From Bacteroides mediterraneensis (GTDB lineage Bacteria > Bacteroidota > Bacteroidia > Bacteroidales > Bacteroidaceae), in NCBI RefSeq assembly GCF_900128455.1, contig NZ_LT635783.1, positions 1,029,280-1,093,279 on the forward strand: DNA of 64,000 nucleotides, read 5' to 3'. The notes beneath the pieces are model-generated. The model was given only the letters and a program-made list of their open reading frames with translations, did no database searches and had not been told where the DNA came from. Below, one piece after another: positions 28,347 through 37,970 of the stretch. Numbering within the stretch: position 1 is the first letter of the stretch; each line of letters begins with the position of its first letter. A program made the translations under genes and the position numbers.

Positions 28347-29140
28347 ATTTCGTTGTTTAACCATGCATCAATCAGTTTTCGGGCAATGCTCAGTTTCTTG
28401 GGTATTTCGGGCAGGTGGTCGCGGCTGTAAAAGTCGCCTGCGCTTAATTCTTCATCTTGCAGCTTGATGGTGCCGCTCTCATATTCCGCATAATAGCCTA
28501 CCATGATGCCGCTGGGGTAAGGCCAGGGCTGGCTGCCGAAATAGGTCAGGTTCTTGATGCGGATGCCTGTTTCTTCCATCACTTCGCGGCGTACACACTC
28601 TTCCAGTGTTTCGCCTGGTTCCAGAAAGCCGGCCACCAGTCCTTTGAATGTACCCCGGAAATTACGGGCGTGAACCAGCAATATGCTGTCTCCTTTCTTA
28701 ATCAGTACGATGACAGCCGGAGAGATGCGCGGATAGATTTCCAGTCCGCAGTGAGGACAGCGTTTGGTGATGGGGCCTGTCTGTTCCGTGGGCGTACCGC
28801 AGGCCGGACAGAAACGGCTTTGCTTGTCCCAGGTCAGTATTTGGGAAGCCTTTCCGGCACACTGGTATTCTTCCAGCGGGAGGATGTCGTAAGATGCCCG
28901 CAAGTCGGTCGGAATAAAGGAATCTTCCTTTCCGTTCAGTGCGTCGGGAGAGAGGGCGTACGCCTTGGCCGGGTGTCCCTGGATTTCTCCGATGGCATGT
29001 ATCGTCGTATCGGCAGTGACTCTTATCGGAGGTTCGGTGGCATAAGGAATGTGAAATTGGTCACCTTCCTTTACGACCAGAAGCTGCTGGCCTTGACGGA
29101 AGATGAACCAGCCGCACAGTTCTTTTTTATCTTGTTTCAT
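28343..29140 (-). CDS. nudC: NudC-like NAD+ diphosphatase / RNA deNADding hydrolase
   Basis: Nudix hydrolase that cleaves NAD(H) and can remove NAD caps from RNA. The zinc ribbon is CPACGTPTEQTG...CPHCG. The Nudix box GFLEPGETLEECVRREVMEE follows near residue 180, and the NudC-specific SQPWPYPSGIMVGY comes next. 265 residues is the expected length. It lies between tex (12 bp upstream) and the PBP gene (4-bp overlap) in one operon. Confidence 0.93.
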   Translation of the reverse strand: MKQDKKELCGWFIFRQGQQLLVVKEGDQFHIPYATEPPIRVTADTTIHAIGEIQGHPAKAYALSPDALNGKEDSFIPTDLRASYDILPLEEYQCAGKASQILTWDKQSRFCPACGTPTEQTGPITKRCPHCGLEIYPRISPAVIVLIKKGDSILLVHARNFRGTFKGLVAGFLEPGETLEECVRREVMEETGIRIKNLTYFGSQPWPYPSGIMVGYYAEYESGTIKLQDEELSAGDFYSRDHLPEIPKKLSIARKLIDAWLNNEI

Positions 29141-29152
29141 GTTGTTGTGTAC

Positions 29153-31291
29153 TTATTTGTTTAATCCTTTCATGGTGAGCTGGATACGTTTCCGTTCACG
29201 GTCGATGCTCAGCACTTTTACCCGTACATGCTGGTGGATGCGAACCACTTCGGTCGGGTCGCTGACAAAGCGGTCGGCCAGTTGGGAAACATGTACCAGT
29301 CCGTTTTCCTTGATACCGATATCGACGAAACAACCGAAGTTGGTGATGTTGGTCACGATGCCGGGCAGTTCCATGCCTTCCTGCAAGTCGTCCAGCGTAC
29401 GTACATTTTTGTCGAATTCAAATACCTGGATTTTCTGGCGTGGGTCCCGGCCGGGCTTGTCCAGTTCCTGAAGAATATCTGTCAGGGTAGGGAGGCCCAC
29501 GGTATCGGTGATGTATTTCTTCAAGTCAATTTTGCTGCGCAGCTCCTTGTTCTTCATCAGGTCGTTCACACTGCAATGCAAATCCTTTGCCATTTGTTCC
29601 ACGATGGGGTAGCTTTCTGGATGTACCGCCGAATTGTCCAGTGGGTTGGGAGCCTGTGGAATGCGGAGGAATCCGGCGCACTGTTCGTAGGCCTTTGCTC
29701 CCATTCTCGGAACCTTGAGCAGTTGCTTGCGGGATTCGAACGGGCCGTTTGCCGTGCGGTAGTCTACGATGTTCTGTGCCAGTGTCGGGCCTAAGCCGGA
29801 CACATACGTCAGCAAGTGCTTGCTGGCCGTATTGACATTCACACCTACCAAATTGACACAGCTTTCCACTGTCTGGTCGAGGGCTGCCTTCAGTTTGTTC
29901 TGGTCTACGTCGTGCTGGTACTGTCCCACTCCGATGGATTTGGCATCAATCTTGACCAGTTCGGCCAGTGGGTCCATCAGGCGGCGGCCGATGGAGACGG
30001 CACCACGGACTGTGACATCGTAGTCCGGAAATTCTTCGCGGGCTGTTTTCGACGCCGAATAAATGGAAGCTCCGTCTTCACTGACCACGAATACCTGTAC
30101 TTCCCGGTCGTAGCGCTGACTGGTGACAAACTGTTCCGTTTCGCGGCTGGCCGTACCGTTTCCAATGGCGATGGCTTCAATTTTATATTGTTCCACCAGC
30201 TTCACGAGCTTGCGTGCAGCCTGTGCATATTCCGATTTGGGAGGGTGGGGATAAATGGCTTCGTTGTGCAGAAGTGTACCTTGGGCATCCAGACAGACCA
30301 CTTTGCAGCCGGTACGGAATCCGGGGTCGATGCCCATGACCCGTTTTTGTCCCAACGGAGGAGCCAGCAGCAACTGACGGAGATTTTCTGCAAATACACG
30401 AATGGCCTCTTCGTCGGCTTTTTCCTTGCTGAGGGCTGCAAATTCAGTCTCGATGGCAGGTTTCAGCAGCCGTTTATAGGCATCGGATACCGCTTCCTCC
30501 ACTTGACGGGCACATTCATTGTTCGTCCGTACGAACAGCCTTTGCAGTCGGTCGTGGCAGCTTTCTTCGTCTTCCGGGAAGATGGATACCTTCAACACGC
30601 CTTCTGCTTCTCCGCGGCGGAGCGCCAGCAGGCGATGGGAAGAGCATCTTTTGAGCGGTTCACTGAAATCAAAATAGTCACGGTATTTGGCGGAGGCTTC
30701 TTCCGATTCTTTTCCTTTCACCACTTTGGCTTGGATAATCGCCTGTCGCTGGAACTGGTTGCGCATCAGGTGGCGCGAGCGCTCGTCTTCACTGACTTGT
30801 TCGGCCAGGATGTCGCGGGCCCCTTTCAGGGCGTCTTCCTCATCTTTCACGTCGCCTTTCACAAAAGCACGTACTTTGGTTCCGAGGTTGTTTTCTTTCT
30901 GCATCATCAGCAGCAGGGCCAGCGGCTCCAGCCCTTTGGCACGTGCGGCCTCTGCCCTGGTTTTCCGTTTAGGCTTGAAGGGAAGGTAAATGTCCTCCAG
31001 TTCGGTAGCGTTCCAGCAGGCGGTGATGCGTGCTTTCAATTCCGGCGTCAGTTTCCCTTGTTCCTCAATGGTGGAAAGTACGGTCTCTTTTCGCTTGGAC
31101 AGTTCACACAGCTTTTCATATCTTGTTTGAATGTCTCCTATCTGTACTTCATCCAACCCTCCGGTAGCTTCTTTCCGGTAGCGGCTGATAAATGGAATGG
31201 TAGCTCCTCCCTGGAGCAGCTTGAGTGTGTGGGCGATACGATGTTCCGGCAGTTTAAGTTCGGCGGCAATCATCCGGCTGAAATCTTCCAT
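29153..31291 (-). CDS. tex: Tex-family RNA-binding transcriptional accessory protein
   Basis: Cytoplasmic nucleic-acid-binding protein. It has the N-terminal Tex helical region (ITACWNATELEDIYLPFKPK), a YqgF-like RNase H fold domain (RVMGIDPGFRTGCKVVCLDA), helix-hairpin-helix segments (VNVNTASKHLLTYVSGLGP), and a C-terminal S1 domain (GMELPGIVTNITNFGCFVDIG). 712 residues is typical. It is the first gene of the tex-nudC-PBP1A operon. Confidence 0.95.
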   Translation of the reverse strand: MEDFSRMIAAELKLPEHRIAHTLKLLQGGATIPFISRYRKEATGGLDEVQIGDIQTRYEKLCELSKRKETVLSTIEEQGKLTPELKARITACWNATELEDIYLPFKPKRKTRAEAARAKGLEPLALLLMMQKENNLGTKVRAFVKGDVKDEEDALKGARDILAEQVSEDERSRHLMRNQFQRQAIIQAKVVKGKESEEASAKYRDYFDFSEPLKRCSSHRLLALRRGEAEGVLKVSIFPEDEESCHDRLQRLFVRTNNECARQVEEAVSDAYKRLLKPAIETEFAALSKEKADEEAIRVFAENLRQLLLAPPLGQKRVMGIDPGFRTGCKVVCLDAQGTLLHNEAIYPHPPKSEYAQAARKLVKLVEQYKIEAIAIGNGTASRETEQFVTSQRYDREVQVFVVSEDGASIYSASKTAREEFPDYDVTVRGAVSIGRRLMDPLAELVKIDAKSIGVGQYQHDVDQNKLKAALDQTVESCVNLVGVNVNTASKHLLTYVSGLGPTLAQNIVDYRTANGPFESRKQLLKVPRMGAKAYEQCAGFLRIPQAPNPLDNSAVHPESYPIVEQMAKDLHCSVNDLMKNKELRSKIDLKKYITDTVGLPTLTDILQELDKPGRDPRQKIQVFEFDKNVRTLDDLQEGMELPGIVTNITNFGCFVDIGIKENGLVHVSQLADRFVSDPTEVVRIHQHVRVKVLSIDRERKRIQLTMKGLNK

Positions 31292-31319
31292 GTAAAATGT
31301 GGTTGAGTTATATTGGTTG

Positions 31320-31327
31320 CAAAAGTA
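31320..31327 (-). promoter_or_regulatory. tex promoter, -7 TACTTTTG
   Basis: Exact TAnnTTTG on the minus strand, 29 bp before the tex start, divergent from the nucleotidase promoter. Confidence 0.65.
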
Positions 31328-31416
31328 GTGAAAAAATGGGAAAATCGTAGTGTGGAACAGCCTTTCGTTTTTTAGTATTTTAGGAAGTATTCTGGTGGAA
31401 TATCGGGAAGTTCTCG

Positions 31417-31424
31417 TATCTTTG
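31417..31424 (+). promoter_or_regulatory. Promoter of the nucleotidase-TonB receptor operon, -7 TATCTTTG
   Basis: Exact TAnnTTTG. The expected transcription start, about 7 bp downstream, leaves a very short leader. Confidence 0.75.
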
Positions 31425-31451
31425 CAGCTGTTATGACCAATGTCAGATAAA

Positions 31452-33197
31452 ATGAAGACTAGACCAATCTATTTTATTATTAGCCTGATTACTTTGTGGG
31501 GCATGAGTCACTTGCAGTTGTGTGCAGCCGACAGTCAGACTGTGACACTCAAGTTTATGGAAACCAGTGATGTACATGGTTGTTATTTCCCTTATAATTT
31601 TATCCAGAATAAGCAGATGAAGGGCAGTCTGGCCCGTGTATCTTCGTATGTGAAGGAGCAGCGGGAGAAGTATGGGCAGAATGTTATTTTGATGGACAAT
31701 GGAGACATCCTTCAGGGACAGCCGGTGGCTTATTACTATAATTATATGGATACGACCTCGGTGCATGTGTGTGCCGCCATGTTGAACTATATGCGCTACG
31801 ATGTGGGCAACATGGGTAATCACGATGTGGAAACCGGACATGCGGTGTACGACCGTTGGGTGAGACAGTGTGAGTTTCCGGTGTTGGGAGCCAACATTAT
31901 CGATGTCAAGACGGGACGTCCGTACCTGAAACCATACGAGGTGATGGAACGGGACGGGGTGAAGATTGCTATTCTCGGTATGATTACTCCGGCCATACCC
32001 TCTTGGCTGCCTGAGCAATTGTGGAGCGGACTGCGGTTTGAAAGTATGACCGCTTGTGCAGAGAAATGGGTGAAAGAAATCCAGGAAAAGGAACATCCGG
32101 ACATCTTGATTGGTTTGTTTCATGCGGGACCGGAAGGAAACCGCTTGGACAATGCCATTGAAAACGAATCGGCTGAAGTGGCTAAAAACGTGCCGGGATT
32201 CGATGTGATATTTATGGGACACGACCATACGCGTTGGAATGAAAGAGTGGCCAATGTGAAAGGCGATTCTGTGCTGCTGATAGACCCCGCCAATACGGCA
32301 AAGGTGGTTTCAGAAGTCACTTTCACCGTGAAAAAACAGGATGGGAAAGTGGTCTCCAAGCAGGTGGAAGGTAAGCTGGTCAATATGGATGACTATGCCG
32401 TAGACTCGGATTTCATGAATACATTCCAGAAGCAGTATGAGACTACCTTGAATTTTGTTTCGCGGAAAATCGGACGGATGGAACATACCATTTCTTCGAA
32501 GGAGGCCTTCTTTGGTCCTTCTGCCTTTATCGACCTGATTCATCAGTTACAATTGGATATTACCGGGGCCGATATTTCTTTCTGTGCCCCGCTGTCGGCT
32601 TATGCGGAAATCAAGGAAGGTGACATTTGTGTGAGCGATATGTTCAACTTGTACAAGTTTGAAAATATGCTTTATACTATGCTGCTTTCTGGAAAAGAGG
32701 TGAAGAATTTTCTAGAAATGTCGTACGACCTTTGGGTGAACCAGATGAAATCGGCCGATGACCATTTGTTGCTGTTGAACGAGAAAGACAATGGCTTCGG
32801 ACGTTTCCGCAACCCCAGCTTCAACTTTGATTCTGCGGCAGGCATTATTTATACGGTGGATGTGACCAAGCCCCGTGGCGAAAGAATTACCATTGAACGT
32901 CTGGCCGACGGAAAACCCTTTGAATTGGATAAACAATACAAGGTGGCAGTCAATTCTTATCGTGGAAACGGAGGAGGTGATTTGCTGACTAAAGGTGCAG
33001 GTATTCCCAAGGCAGAACTTTCCCAGCGCATTATTTTCTCTACCGACAAGGATTTGCGCTATTACTTGATGAAACGGATTGAGGAAGTCAAGGTGCTGGA
33101 TCCGAAGCCGCTGAACCAGTGGAAGTTCATTCCGGAAGAGTGGACCGTTCCGGCGGCACAGCGTGATTACAAGCTTTTGTTTGGAAATAATAAATAA
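31452..33197 (+). CDS. Exported 5'-nucleotidase / 2',3'-cyclic phosphodiesterase family protein
   Basis: Secreted metallophosphoesterase of the UshA/CpdB group that releases phosphate from nucleotides. I chose MKTRPIYFIISL, which begins the signal peptide; an ATG 12 bp earlier is very close to the predicted transcription start. The metal motifs are ETSDVHGCYF, MDNGDILQG, MGNHDVETG and IFMGHDHTRWN. The C-terminal substrate domain (5_nucleotid_C) starts near residue 340 and contains NSYRGNGGGDLL. It heads an operon with a His-rich protein and a TonB receptor. Confidence 0.9.
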   Translation: MKTRPIYFIISLITLWGMSHLQLCAADSQTVTLKFMETSDVHGCYFPYNFIQNKQMKGSLARVSSYVKEQREKYGQNVILMDNGDILQGQPVAYYYNYMDTTSVHVCAAMLNYMRYDVGNMGNHDVETGHAVYDRWVRQCEFPVLGANIIDVKTGRPYLKPYEVMERDGVKIAILGMITPAIPSWLPEQLWSGLRFESMTACAEKWVKEIQEKEHPDILIGLFHAGPEGNRLDNAIENESAEVAKNVPGFDVIFMGHDHTRWNERVANVKGDSVLLIDPANTAKVVSEVTFTVKKQDGKVVSKQVEGKLVNMDDYAVDSDFMNTFQKQYETTLNFVSRKIGRMEHTISSKEAFFGPSAFIDLIHQLQLDITGADISFCAPLSAYAEIKEGDICVSDMFNLYKFENMLYTMLLSGKEVKNFLEMSYDLWVNQMKSADDHLLLLNEKDNGFGRFRNPSFNFDSAAGIIYTVDVTKPRGERITIERLADGKPFELDKQYKVAVNSYRGNGGGDLLTKGAGIPKAELSQRIIFSTDKDLRYYLMKRIEEVKVLDPKPLNQWKFIPEEWTVPAAQRDYKLLFGNNK

Positions 33198-33223
33198 TTA
33201 TAGAGACTAGAAAGAAAAGGGAA

Positions 33224-33565
33224 ATGTGTAGAGGTTTTCGTAAGCATCTCCGGGTATGGGCATTTTGTCTGGCAACTTTGTTTGCCTCTTATTATGCTGC
33301 TACGGCCTTGTTTGCCCATGTACATGTGGTGAACGGGGTGATGCTTGTACACTCGCATCCCTTTACCAAATCCCATTCTCATAACGACGGCCAGACACTG
33401 GCCCTTCATTTTCTTTCCAGTTTTCACTCTTTGGAAGCAGGGCAGACAGACTTGGAACTTCCGAATCTGTATGTGCTTTATTCATTGGTGGAAAAACTGG
33501 AAATCTCTCCTGTCGTGTCTTCTTATGCGGCAGGAATTTATCTCCGTGCTCCTCCCATACGATAG
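33224..33565 (+). CDS. Small exported His-rich protein
   Basis: A 113-residue protein of unknown function with a hydrophobic N-terminal segment (VWAFCLATLFASYYAAT) that acts as signal peptide or anchor. It is followed by a histidine-rich stretch: HVHVV, LVHSHPF, KSHSHND and LHFLSSFHS. The histidine pattern suggests metal binding. It lies 26 bp after the nucleotidase gene and 49 bp before the TonB receptor, so all three are probably on one transcript. I do not recognise a named family. Confidence 0.75.
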   Translation: MCRGFRKHLRVWAFCLATLFASYYAATALFAHVHVVNGVMLVHSHPFTKSHSHNDGQTLALHFLSSFHSLEAGQTDLELPNLYVLYSLVEKLEISPVVSSYAAGIYLRAPPIR

Positions 33566-33614
33566 TTCTATTGGAGATTTGAAGAACTTAGTATGAATAT
33601 TTTAGGAGCAATTA

Positions 33615-35921
33615 ATGAAAAAATATATCAATTTGTGGATGGGAGTGGTATGCACTCTCGTCAGCTATGCGTATGCTTACGCAGAAGGTCCCGTCAAAGA
33701 GGGCAATGCCATTGTGGGGCATGTGATTGAAAAGGGTTCGGAGGCAGGTTTGCCTTATGCGGCCGTGTTGGTAGTGGAAACCGGTGAAGGTACCGTGACA
33801 GACGGAGAAGGTTATTTCCGTTTCAAGAAAGTTCCGGAAGGAGAATATTCCGTGAAGGTGCAGATAATGGGTTATGCCACGCAGATAAAGAAGGTAACGG
33901 TCAGCAAGGATTTCGTGGTCGACATGCATTTTGTCATGGAAGAGGAATCCATTATGACGGATGAGGTGGTGGTTTCGGCCAACCGGAATGAAACCAGCCG
34001 GAAAGTGGCTCCGGTGGTAGTCAATGTGATGAACAATAAACTGTTTGAGATTGTCAACTCGACCAATCTGGCTAAATCATTGAGCTATCAGTCGGGCTTG
34101 CGGGTGGAAAACAACTGTCAGAATTGCGGTTTCCCTCAGGTCCGTATCAATGGGCTGGAGGGACCTTATTCACAGATTCTGATTAACAGCCGTCCGGTGA
34201 TGAGCGCGTTGTCGGGGGTGTATGGACTGGAACAGATACCGACCAACATGATTGAGCGGGTGGAAGTGGTACGTGGCGGAGGTTCTGCCTTGTTCGGGGC
34301 TAATGCCGTGGGAGGTACCATCAACATCATTACCAAAGACCCGGTACGCAATTCGTTTCAGGTGGCTTCTACGATGTCGAACCTGAACGGAAAGGTATGG
34401 GAGCAATATATGGGAGCCAATGCCTCACTCGTTTCATCCGATAACTCGTACGGTATTGCATTGTATCAGTCCTACCGTAACCGTAATCCGTATGATGCGG
34501 ATGGAGACGGGTTCTCTGAATTGGGAAAACTTAATATGAATACTTTCGGGTTGCGGGCTTATTATCGTCCTACTCAGTTCAGCCGCATCAGTCTGGAATA
34601 TCACACGACGAACGAGTTCCGTCGTGGCGGTAATAAGTTCGATTTGCAGCCGCACGAAACGGACATCACGGAGCAGACCAAACACATCATCAACAGTGGA
34701 GGTTTGACGTACGATGTGTTTTTCAACGAATACAAGCATAAACTTTCTATCTATGCTTCGGCTCAGCATATCGACCGCAACAGTTATTATGGGGCAGAGG
34801 AGGCTTTGAATGCATACGGAAAAACTAAGGACTTGACTGCCGTGGGAGGAGCCATGTATGTGGGCAATATGGATAACTGTCTGTTCTCTCCAGCTACTTT
34901 TACGGGAGGAGTGGAATATCAGTATAATTCCTTGCACGATGTGATGACGGGCTATCAGCGTGACCTGCGGCAGAATGTGAAGATTGCCAGTGGATTTGTG
35001 CAGAATGAATGGAAACTGGACTATTTCACGATTCTGGCCGGATTCCGGTTGGACAAGCATAATTTGGTAGACAAGGTGATTTTCAGTCCGCGCGTCAATG
35101 CGCTTTGGAAACCTTCCGACAAGCTTCAGGGACGTTTGACTTGGTCGACAGGTTTCCGTGCTCCTCAGGCTTACGATGAAGATTTGCACGTGGCAGCCGT
35201 GGGAGGTGAAGCGATGGAAGTCCGGTTGGCCAAAGGCCTGAAGCCTGAACATTCCAACAGCTTCAGCGGATCGATTGACTGGACAGCCAATTTTGGACAT
35301 TTCCAGTCGAACCTGCTTATAGAAGGGTTTTACACGGCTTTGAATGATGTGTTCTATTTGGAAAGTATAGGGACAGATCCTGTTTCAGGTACTTCCGTGC
35401 AGGAACGCCGGAATGGAAACGGTGCCCGGGTGTATGGAGCCAATATTGACTATAAGATTGCGCATGGCAAAGAAGCCCAGTTGCAGTTGGGTTTCACCGT
35501 ACAGCGCAGCCGCTATACAGAAGCCGTGAGATGGAGTGAGGATGAAGATGTGGCAGCCATCAAGCGTATGCCGCGCACACCGGACTATTACGGATATTTC
35601 ACCTTCAGTTCCGCACCCTGTAAGAATTTTGATTTCTCTCTTTCGGGCGTCTATACAGGCCGGATGATTGTGCCTCACTTTGCAGGGTATATTGAAAAGG
35701 ACCGCTTGGAGCACACACCCGATTTCATGGACTTCAATCTGAAGTTGAATTATACGTTTGTGTTGAACGACCATCTGAAGTTGCAGTTGAACGGAGGGGT
35801 ACAGAATATCTTCAATGCGTTCCAGAAAGATTTGGACAAGGGAGGAAAGCGTGATTCGAAGTATTTCTACGGTCCCACTCAGCCTCGTACCTACTTTATT
35901 GGCATCAAGTTCTTCAATTGA
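33615..35921 (+). CDS. TonB-dependent receptor with CxxC motif, possibly for a metal
   Basis: Outer-membrane transporter of 768 residues. Signal peptide to about residue 24, then a carboxypeptidase-like regulatory domain (GHVIEKGSEAGLPYAAVLV) to about 115, then a plug with NGLEGPYSQILINSRPV and the VEVVRGGGSALFGANAVGG core, then the barrel ending IGIKFFN. Just before the plug strand is NNCQNCGFPQ with C168 and C171, a possible metal or redox site. The His-rich neighbour supports a metal substrate, but that is inference. Confidence 0.92.
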   Translation: MKKYINLWMGVVCTLVSYAYAYAEGPVKEGNAIVGHVIEKGSEAGLPYAAVLVVETGEGTVTDGEGYFRFKKVPEGEYSVKVQIMGYATQIKKVTVSKDFVVDMHFVMEEESIMTDEVVVSANRNETSRKVAPVVVNVMNNKLFEIVNSTNLAKSLSYQSGLRVENNCQNCGFPQVRINGLEGPYSQILINSRPVMSALSGVYGLEQIPTNMIERVEVVRGGGSALFGANAVGGTINIITKDPVRNSFQVASTMSNLNGKVWEQYMGANASLVSSDNSYGIALYQSYRNRNPYDADGDGFSELGKLNMNTFGLRAYYRPTQFSRISLEYHTTNEFRRGGNKFDLQPHETDITEQTKHIINSGGLTYDVFFNEYKHKLSIYASAQHIDRNSYYGAEEALNAYGKTKDLTAVGGAMYVGNMDNCLFSPATFTGGVEYQYNSLHDVMTGYQRDLRQNVKIASGFVQNEWKLDYFTILAGFRLDKHNLVDKVIFSPRVNALWKPSDKLQGRLTWSTGFRAPQAYDEDLHVAAVGGEAMEVRLAKGLKPEHSNSFSGSIDWTANFGHFQSNLLIEGFYTALNDVFYLESIGTDPVSGTSVQERRNGNGARVYGANIDYKIAHGKEAQLQLGFTVQRSRYTEAVRWSEDEDVAAIKRMPRTPDYYGYFTFSSAPCKNFDFSLSGVYTGRMIVPHFAGYIEKDRLEHTPDFMDFNLKLNYTFVLNDHLKLQLNGGVQNIFNAFQKDLDKGGKRDSKYFYGPTQPRTYFIGIKFFN

Positions 35922-35944
35922 TGAACGGATAAAATAGTCTTTTT

Positions 35945-35978
35945 AGCGGTGTCTTCTGTCAAGGCACCGCTTTTTTTG
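35945..35978 (+). terminator. Terminator of the nucleotidase-TonB receptor operon
   Basis: Stem AGCGGTG / CACCGCT followed by seven or more T, 23 bp after the receptor stop. Confidence 0.85.
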
Positions 35979-36030
35979 TATGGGAGCTCGCTTTCTTGTT
36001 ACAAGAATTGTGTGAAATAAGGCAAATCGC

Positions 36031-36038
36031 TATTTTTG
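36031..36038 (+). promoter_or_regulatory. Promoter of the M64 peptidase gene, -7 TATTTTTG
   Basis: Exact TAnnTTTG with a TTG 19 bp upstream (36009-36011). A perfect inverted repeat TTCTTGT-T-ACAAGAA at 35993-36007 lies just upstream of the -33 element and may be an operator. Confidence 0.65.
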
Positions 36039-36057
36039 TGGGAAAAATTGAAGATAT

Positions 36058-37344
36058 ATGAAAAAGACAGTATGGATTCTCACACTTGGATTGTCACTTT
36101 GCGGAAATGCTTTCGCACAGAATTTCGATGATTATTTTATTGATAAAACCCTTCGGTTGGATTATATATTTATGGGGAATGCCGACAAGCAGGATATCTG
36201 CCTGGATGAGTTGTCTTCGCTTCCTCAGTGGGCAGGCCGGCATACGCATTTGTCGGAGCTTCCATTGGCGGGAAATGGCGAAATCACCATGAAGGACAAG
36301 GCCACGGGAAAGGTTATTTACCGGACTTCCTTTTCCAGTCTGTTTCAGGAATGGCTTGGAGAGCAGGAAGCCAAGGTCGTGACTCGCGGATTTGAGAATA
36401 CGTTCTTGGTGCCTTATCCCAAACAGCCGGCCGAGATTACCGTGACTTTAAAAGATGCGTATCAGAAACCCAGTGCTACATTGACGCACGAGGTCAATCC
36501 AAAGGATATTCTGATTCACCAGCGGGGCACAGGTAATTTGACGCCTCACCGTTATTTGTGGAAGGGAGGTTCCCCGGAGAAGTGCATCGATGTGGCCATT
36601 ATGGCGGAGGGTTATTCGGCAAAGGATGAAGCACTGTTCTATAAGGATGCCGAGATAGCTTGTGAGTCTTTGTTCGAACATGAACCGTTCAAGAAACTGA
36701 AAGACCGGTTTAATATTGTGGCTGTTTTCAGTGAGTCGAAAGACAGCGGGGTCAGCATTCCGCGAAATAATGAGTGGAAGACCACGGCGGTTAGCTCGCA
36801 TTTTGATACCTTCTATTCCGACCGTTACCTGACAACACGGAGTGTAAAGGCCATTCACAACTGGCTGGCGGGTATTCCTTATGAGCATATCATCATCCTG
36901 GCCAATACAGATACGTATGGGGGAGGAGGAATCTATAATTCCTATACATTGACTACGGCACATCATTCCATGTTCCGCCCGGTAGTCGTGCATGAGTTTG
37001 GACACAGCTTCGGAGGCTTGGCCGACGAATATGCATACGATGAGGCACCGAGTCCGTTGTATCCTTACAGTGTGGAGCCGTGGGAACCGAATATCACTAC
37101 ACTGGTACACTTTGAGGACAAGTGGAAAGACATGGTAGAACCAGGAACTCCCATTCCGACGAAACCACAGACGGACGAGAAGCTGATTTATACCAAAGTC
37201 GGTGTGTATGAAGGAGGCGGTTATACGAAAAAAGGAATTTATCGTCCCACTACGGAATGTCGGATGAAAATCAATGAAGCTCCGGTGTTCTGTCCGGTAT
37301 GCCAGCGTTCCTTGGAACGTACCATTCGTTTTTACACGGAATAG
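36058..37344 (+). CDS. Secreted M64-family metallopeptidase
   Basis: Zinc endopeptidase of MEROPS family M64, often annotated as IgA peptidase. Signal peptide MKKTVWILTLGLSLCGNAFAQ. An N-terminal beta-rich domain spans about residues 20-150, and the catalytic domain follows. The zinc motif is HEFGHSFGGLADEY with H312, E313 and H316. C-terminal cysteines (TECRM, FCPVCQR) may form a disulfide-stabilised end. 428 residues is typical of Bacteroides members. Cleavage of immunoglobulin A is known for a few relatives and is not shown by sequence. Confidence 0.9.
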   Translation: MKKTVWILTLGLSLCGNAFAQNFDDYFIDKTLRLDYIFMGNADKQDICLDELSSLPQWAGRHTHLSELPLAGNGEITMKDKATGKVIYRTSFSSLFQEWLGEQEAKVVTRGFENTFLVPYPKQPAEITVTLKDAYQKPSATLTHEVNPKDILIHQRGTGNLTPHRYLWKGGSPEKCIDVAIMAEGYSAKDEALFYKDAEIACESLFEHEPFKKLKDRFNIVAVFSESKDSGVSIPRNNEWKTTAVSSHFDTFYSDRYLTTRSVKAIHNWLAGIPYEHIIILANTDTYGGGGIYNSYTLTTAHHSMFRPVVVHEFGHSFGGLADEYAYDEAPSPLYPYSVEPWEPNITTLVHFEDKWKDMVEPGTPIPTKPQTDEKLIYTKVGVYEGGGYTKKGIYRPTTECRMKINEAPVFCPVCQRSLERTIRFYTE

Positions 37345-37364
37345 TCATCTTTAAATTTATAGGT

Positions 37365-37901
37365 ATGCTTCAATTTATTCCTCTTCATACGACGGATCAG
37401 TCGTATGAGTTTGTAGAGAATCTGTGGCATGAATCTTTCCCTGAATCGGAGCGGAGAGAGGATGAGCCCCAGCGTGACAATGTAGACCGCAACGATGCAT
37501 TTACTTGTTATCTGATTGCGGAGGATACGCTTCAGATAGGATTTATTACCGTATGGACATTGGAAGGTTTCTCTTATGTGGAACATCTGGCCACTTCGCC
37601 ATTGGTGCGCAACAAAGGATATGGCCGGAAGATTATGGAAGAACTCCAGAATCAGTTTCCGGGACTCTTGGTTTTAGAGGTAGAGAAGCCGGTGAACGAA
37701 ATGAGCCGACGGCGTATCGGTTTTTATCAGCGATGCGGGTTCCGGCTGTGTGAAAAAGACTATGTACAGCCTCCTTATAGAAAAGGCGGTGAAAGTCTGC
37801 CCATGTTTCTAATGTACGCGGGCACAGATGATATTACAGAGGGTTTTGCATCCATCAGGGATGAGATATATGAGAAAGTATATGGCATAACATCCGTATG
37901 A
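37365..37901 (+). CDS. GNAT-family N-acetyltransferase
   Basis: Transfers an acetyl group from acetyl-CoA to an unknown amine. I start at MLQFIPLH, 20 bp after the M64 stop, giving 178 residues; a longer frame would run into the peptidase gene. The central strand FSYVEHLATSPLVRNKGYGRKIMEEL contains the acetyl-CoA loop RNKGYG, and EKPVNEMSRRRIGFYQRCGF is the usual C-terminal motif. It is probably cotranscribed with the M64 gene. Confidence 0.88.
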   Translation: MLQFIPLHTTDQSYEFVENLWHESFPESERREDEPQRDNVDRNDAFTCYLIAEDTLQIGFITVWTLEGFSYVEHLATSPLVRNKGYGRKIMEELQNQFPGLLVLEVEKPVNEMSRRRIGFYQRCGFRLCEKDYVQPPYRKGGESLPMFLMYAGTDDITEGFASIRDEIYEKVYGITSV

Positions 37902-37907
37902 GTAAAG

Positions 37908-37952
37908 AAAAATGCGGAAGCTGGGGGTGATGATCCAGTTTCCGCATTTTTT
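37908..37952. terminator. Bidirectional terminator between the GNAT gene and the efflux operon
   Basis: Stem AAAAATGCGGAAGCTGG / CCAGTTTCCGCATTTTTT with one mismatch, located between converging genes, with A and T tracts on both sides. Confidence 0.85.
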
Positions 37953-37970
37953 ATGTGGTATATATGAGGT

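Noticed and set aside
29816..31306. Antisense open frame of 496 codons across tex
   Set aside because: Tex motifs are intact on the minus strand over the same bases; the antisense frame arises from the codon bias of tex.
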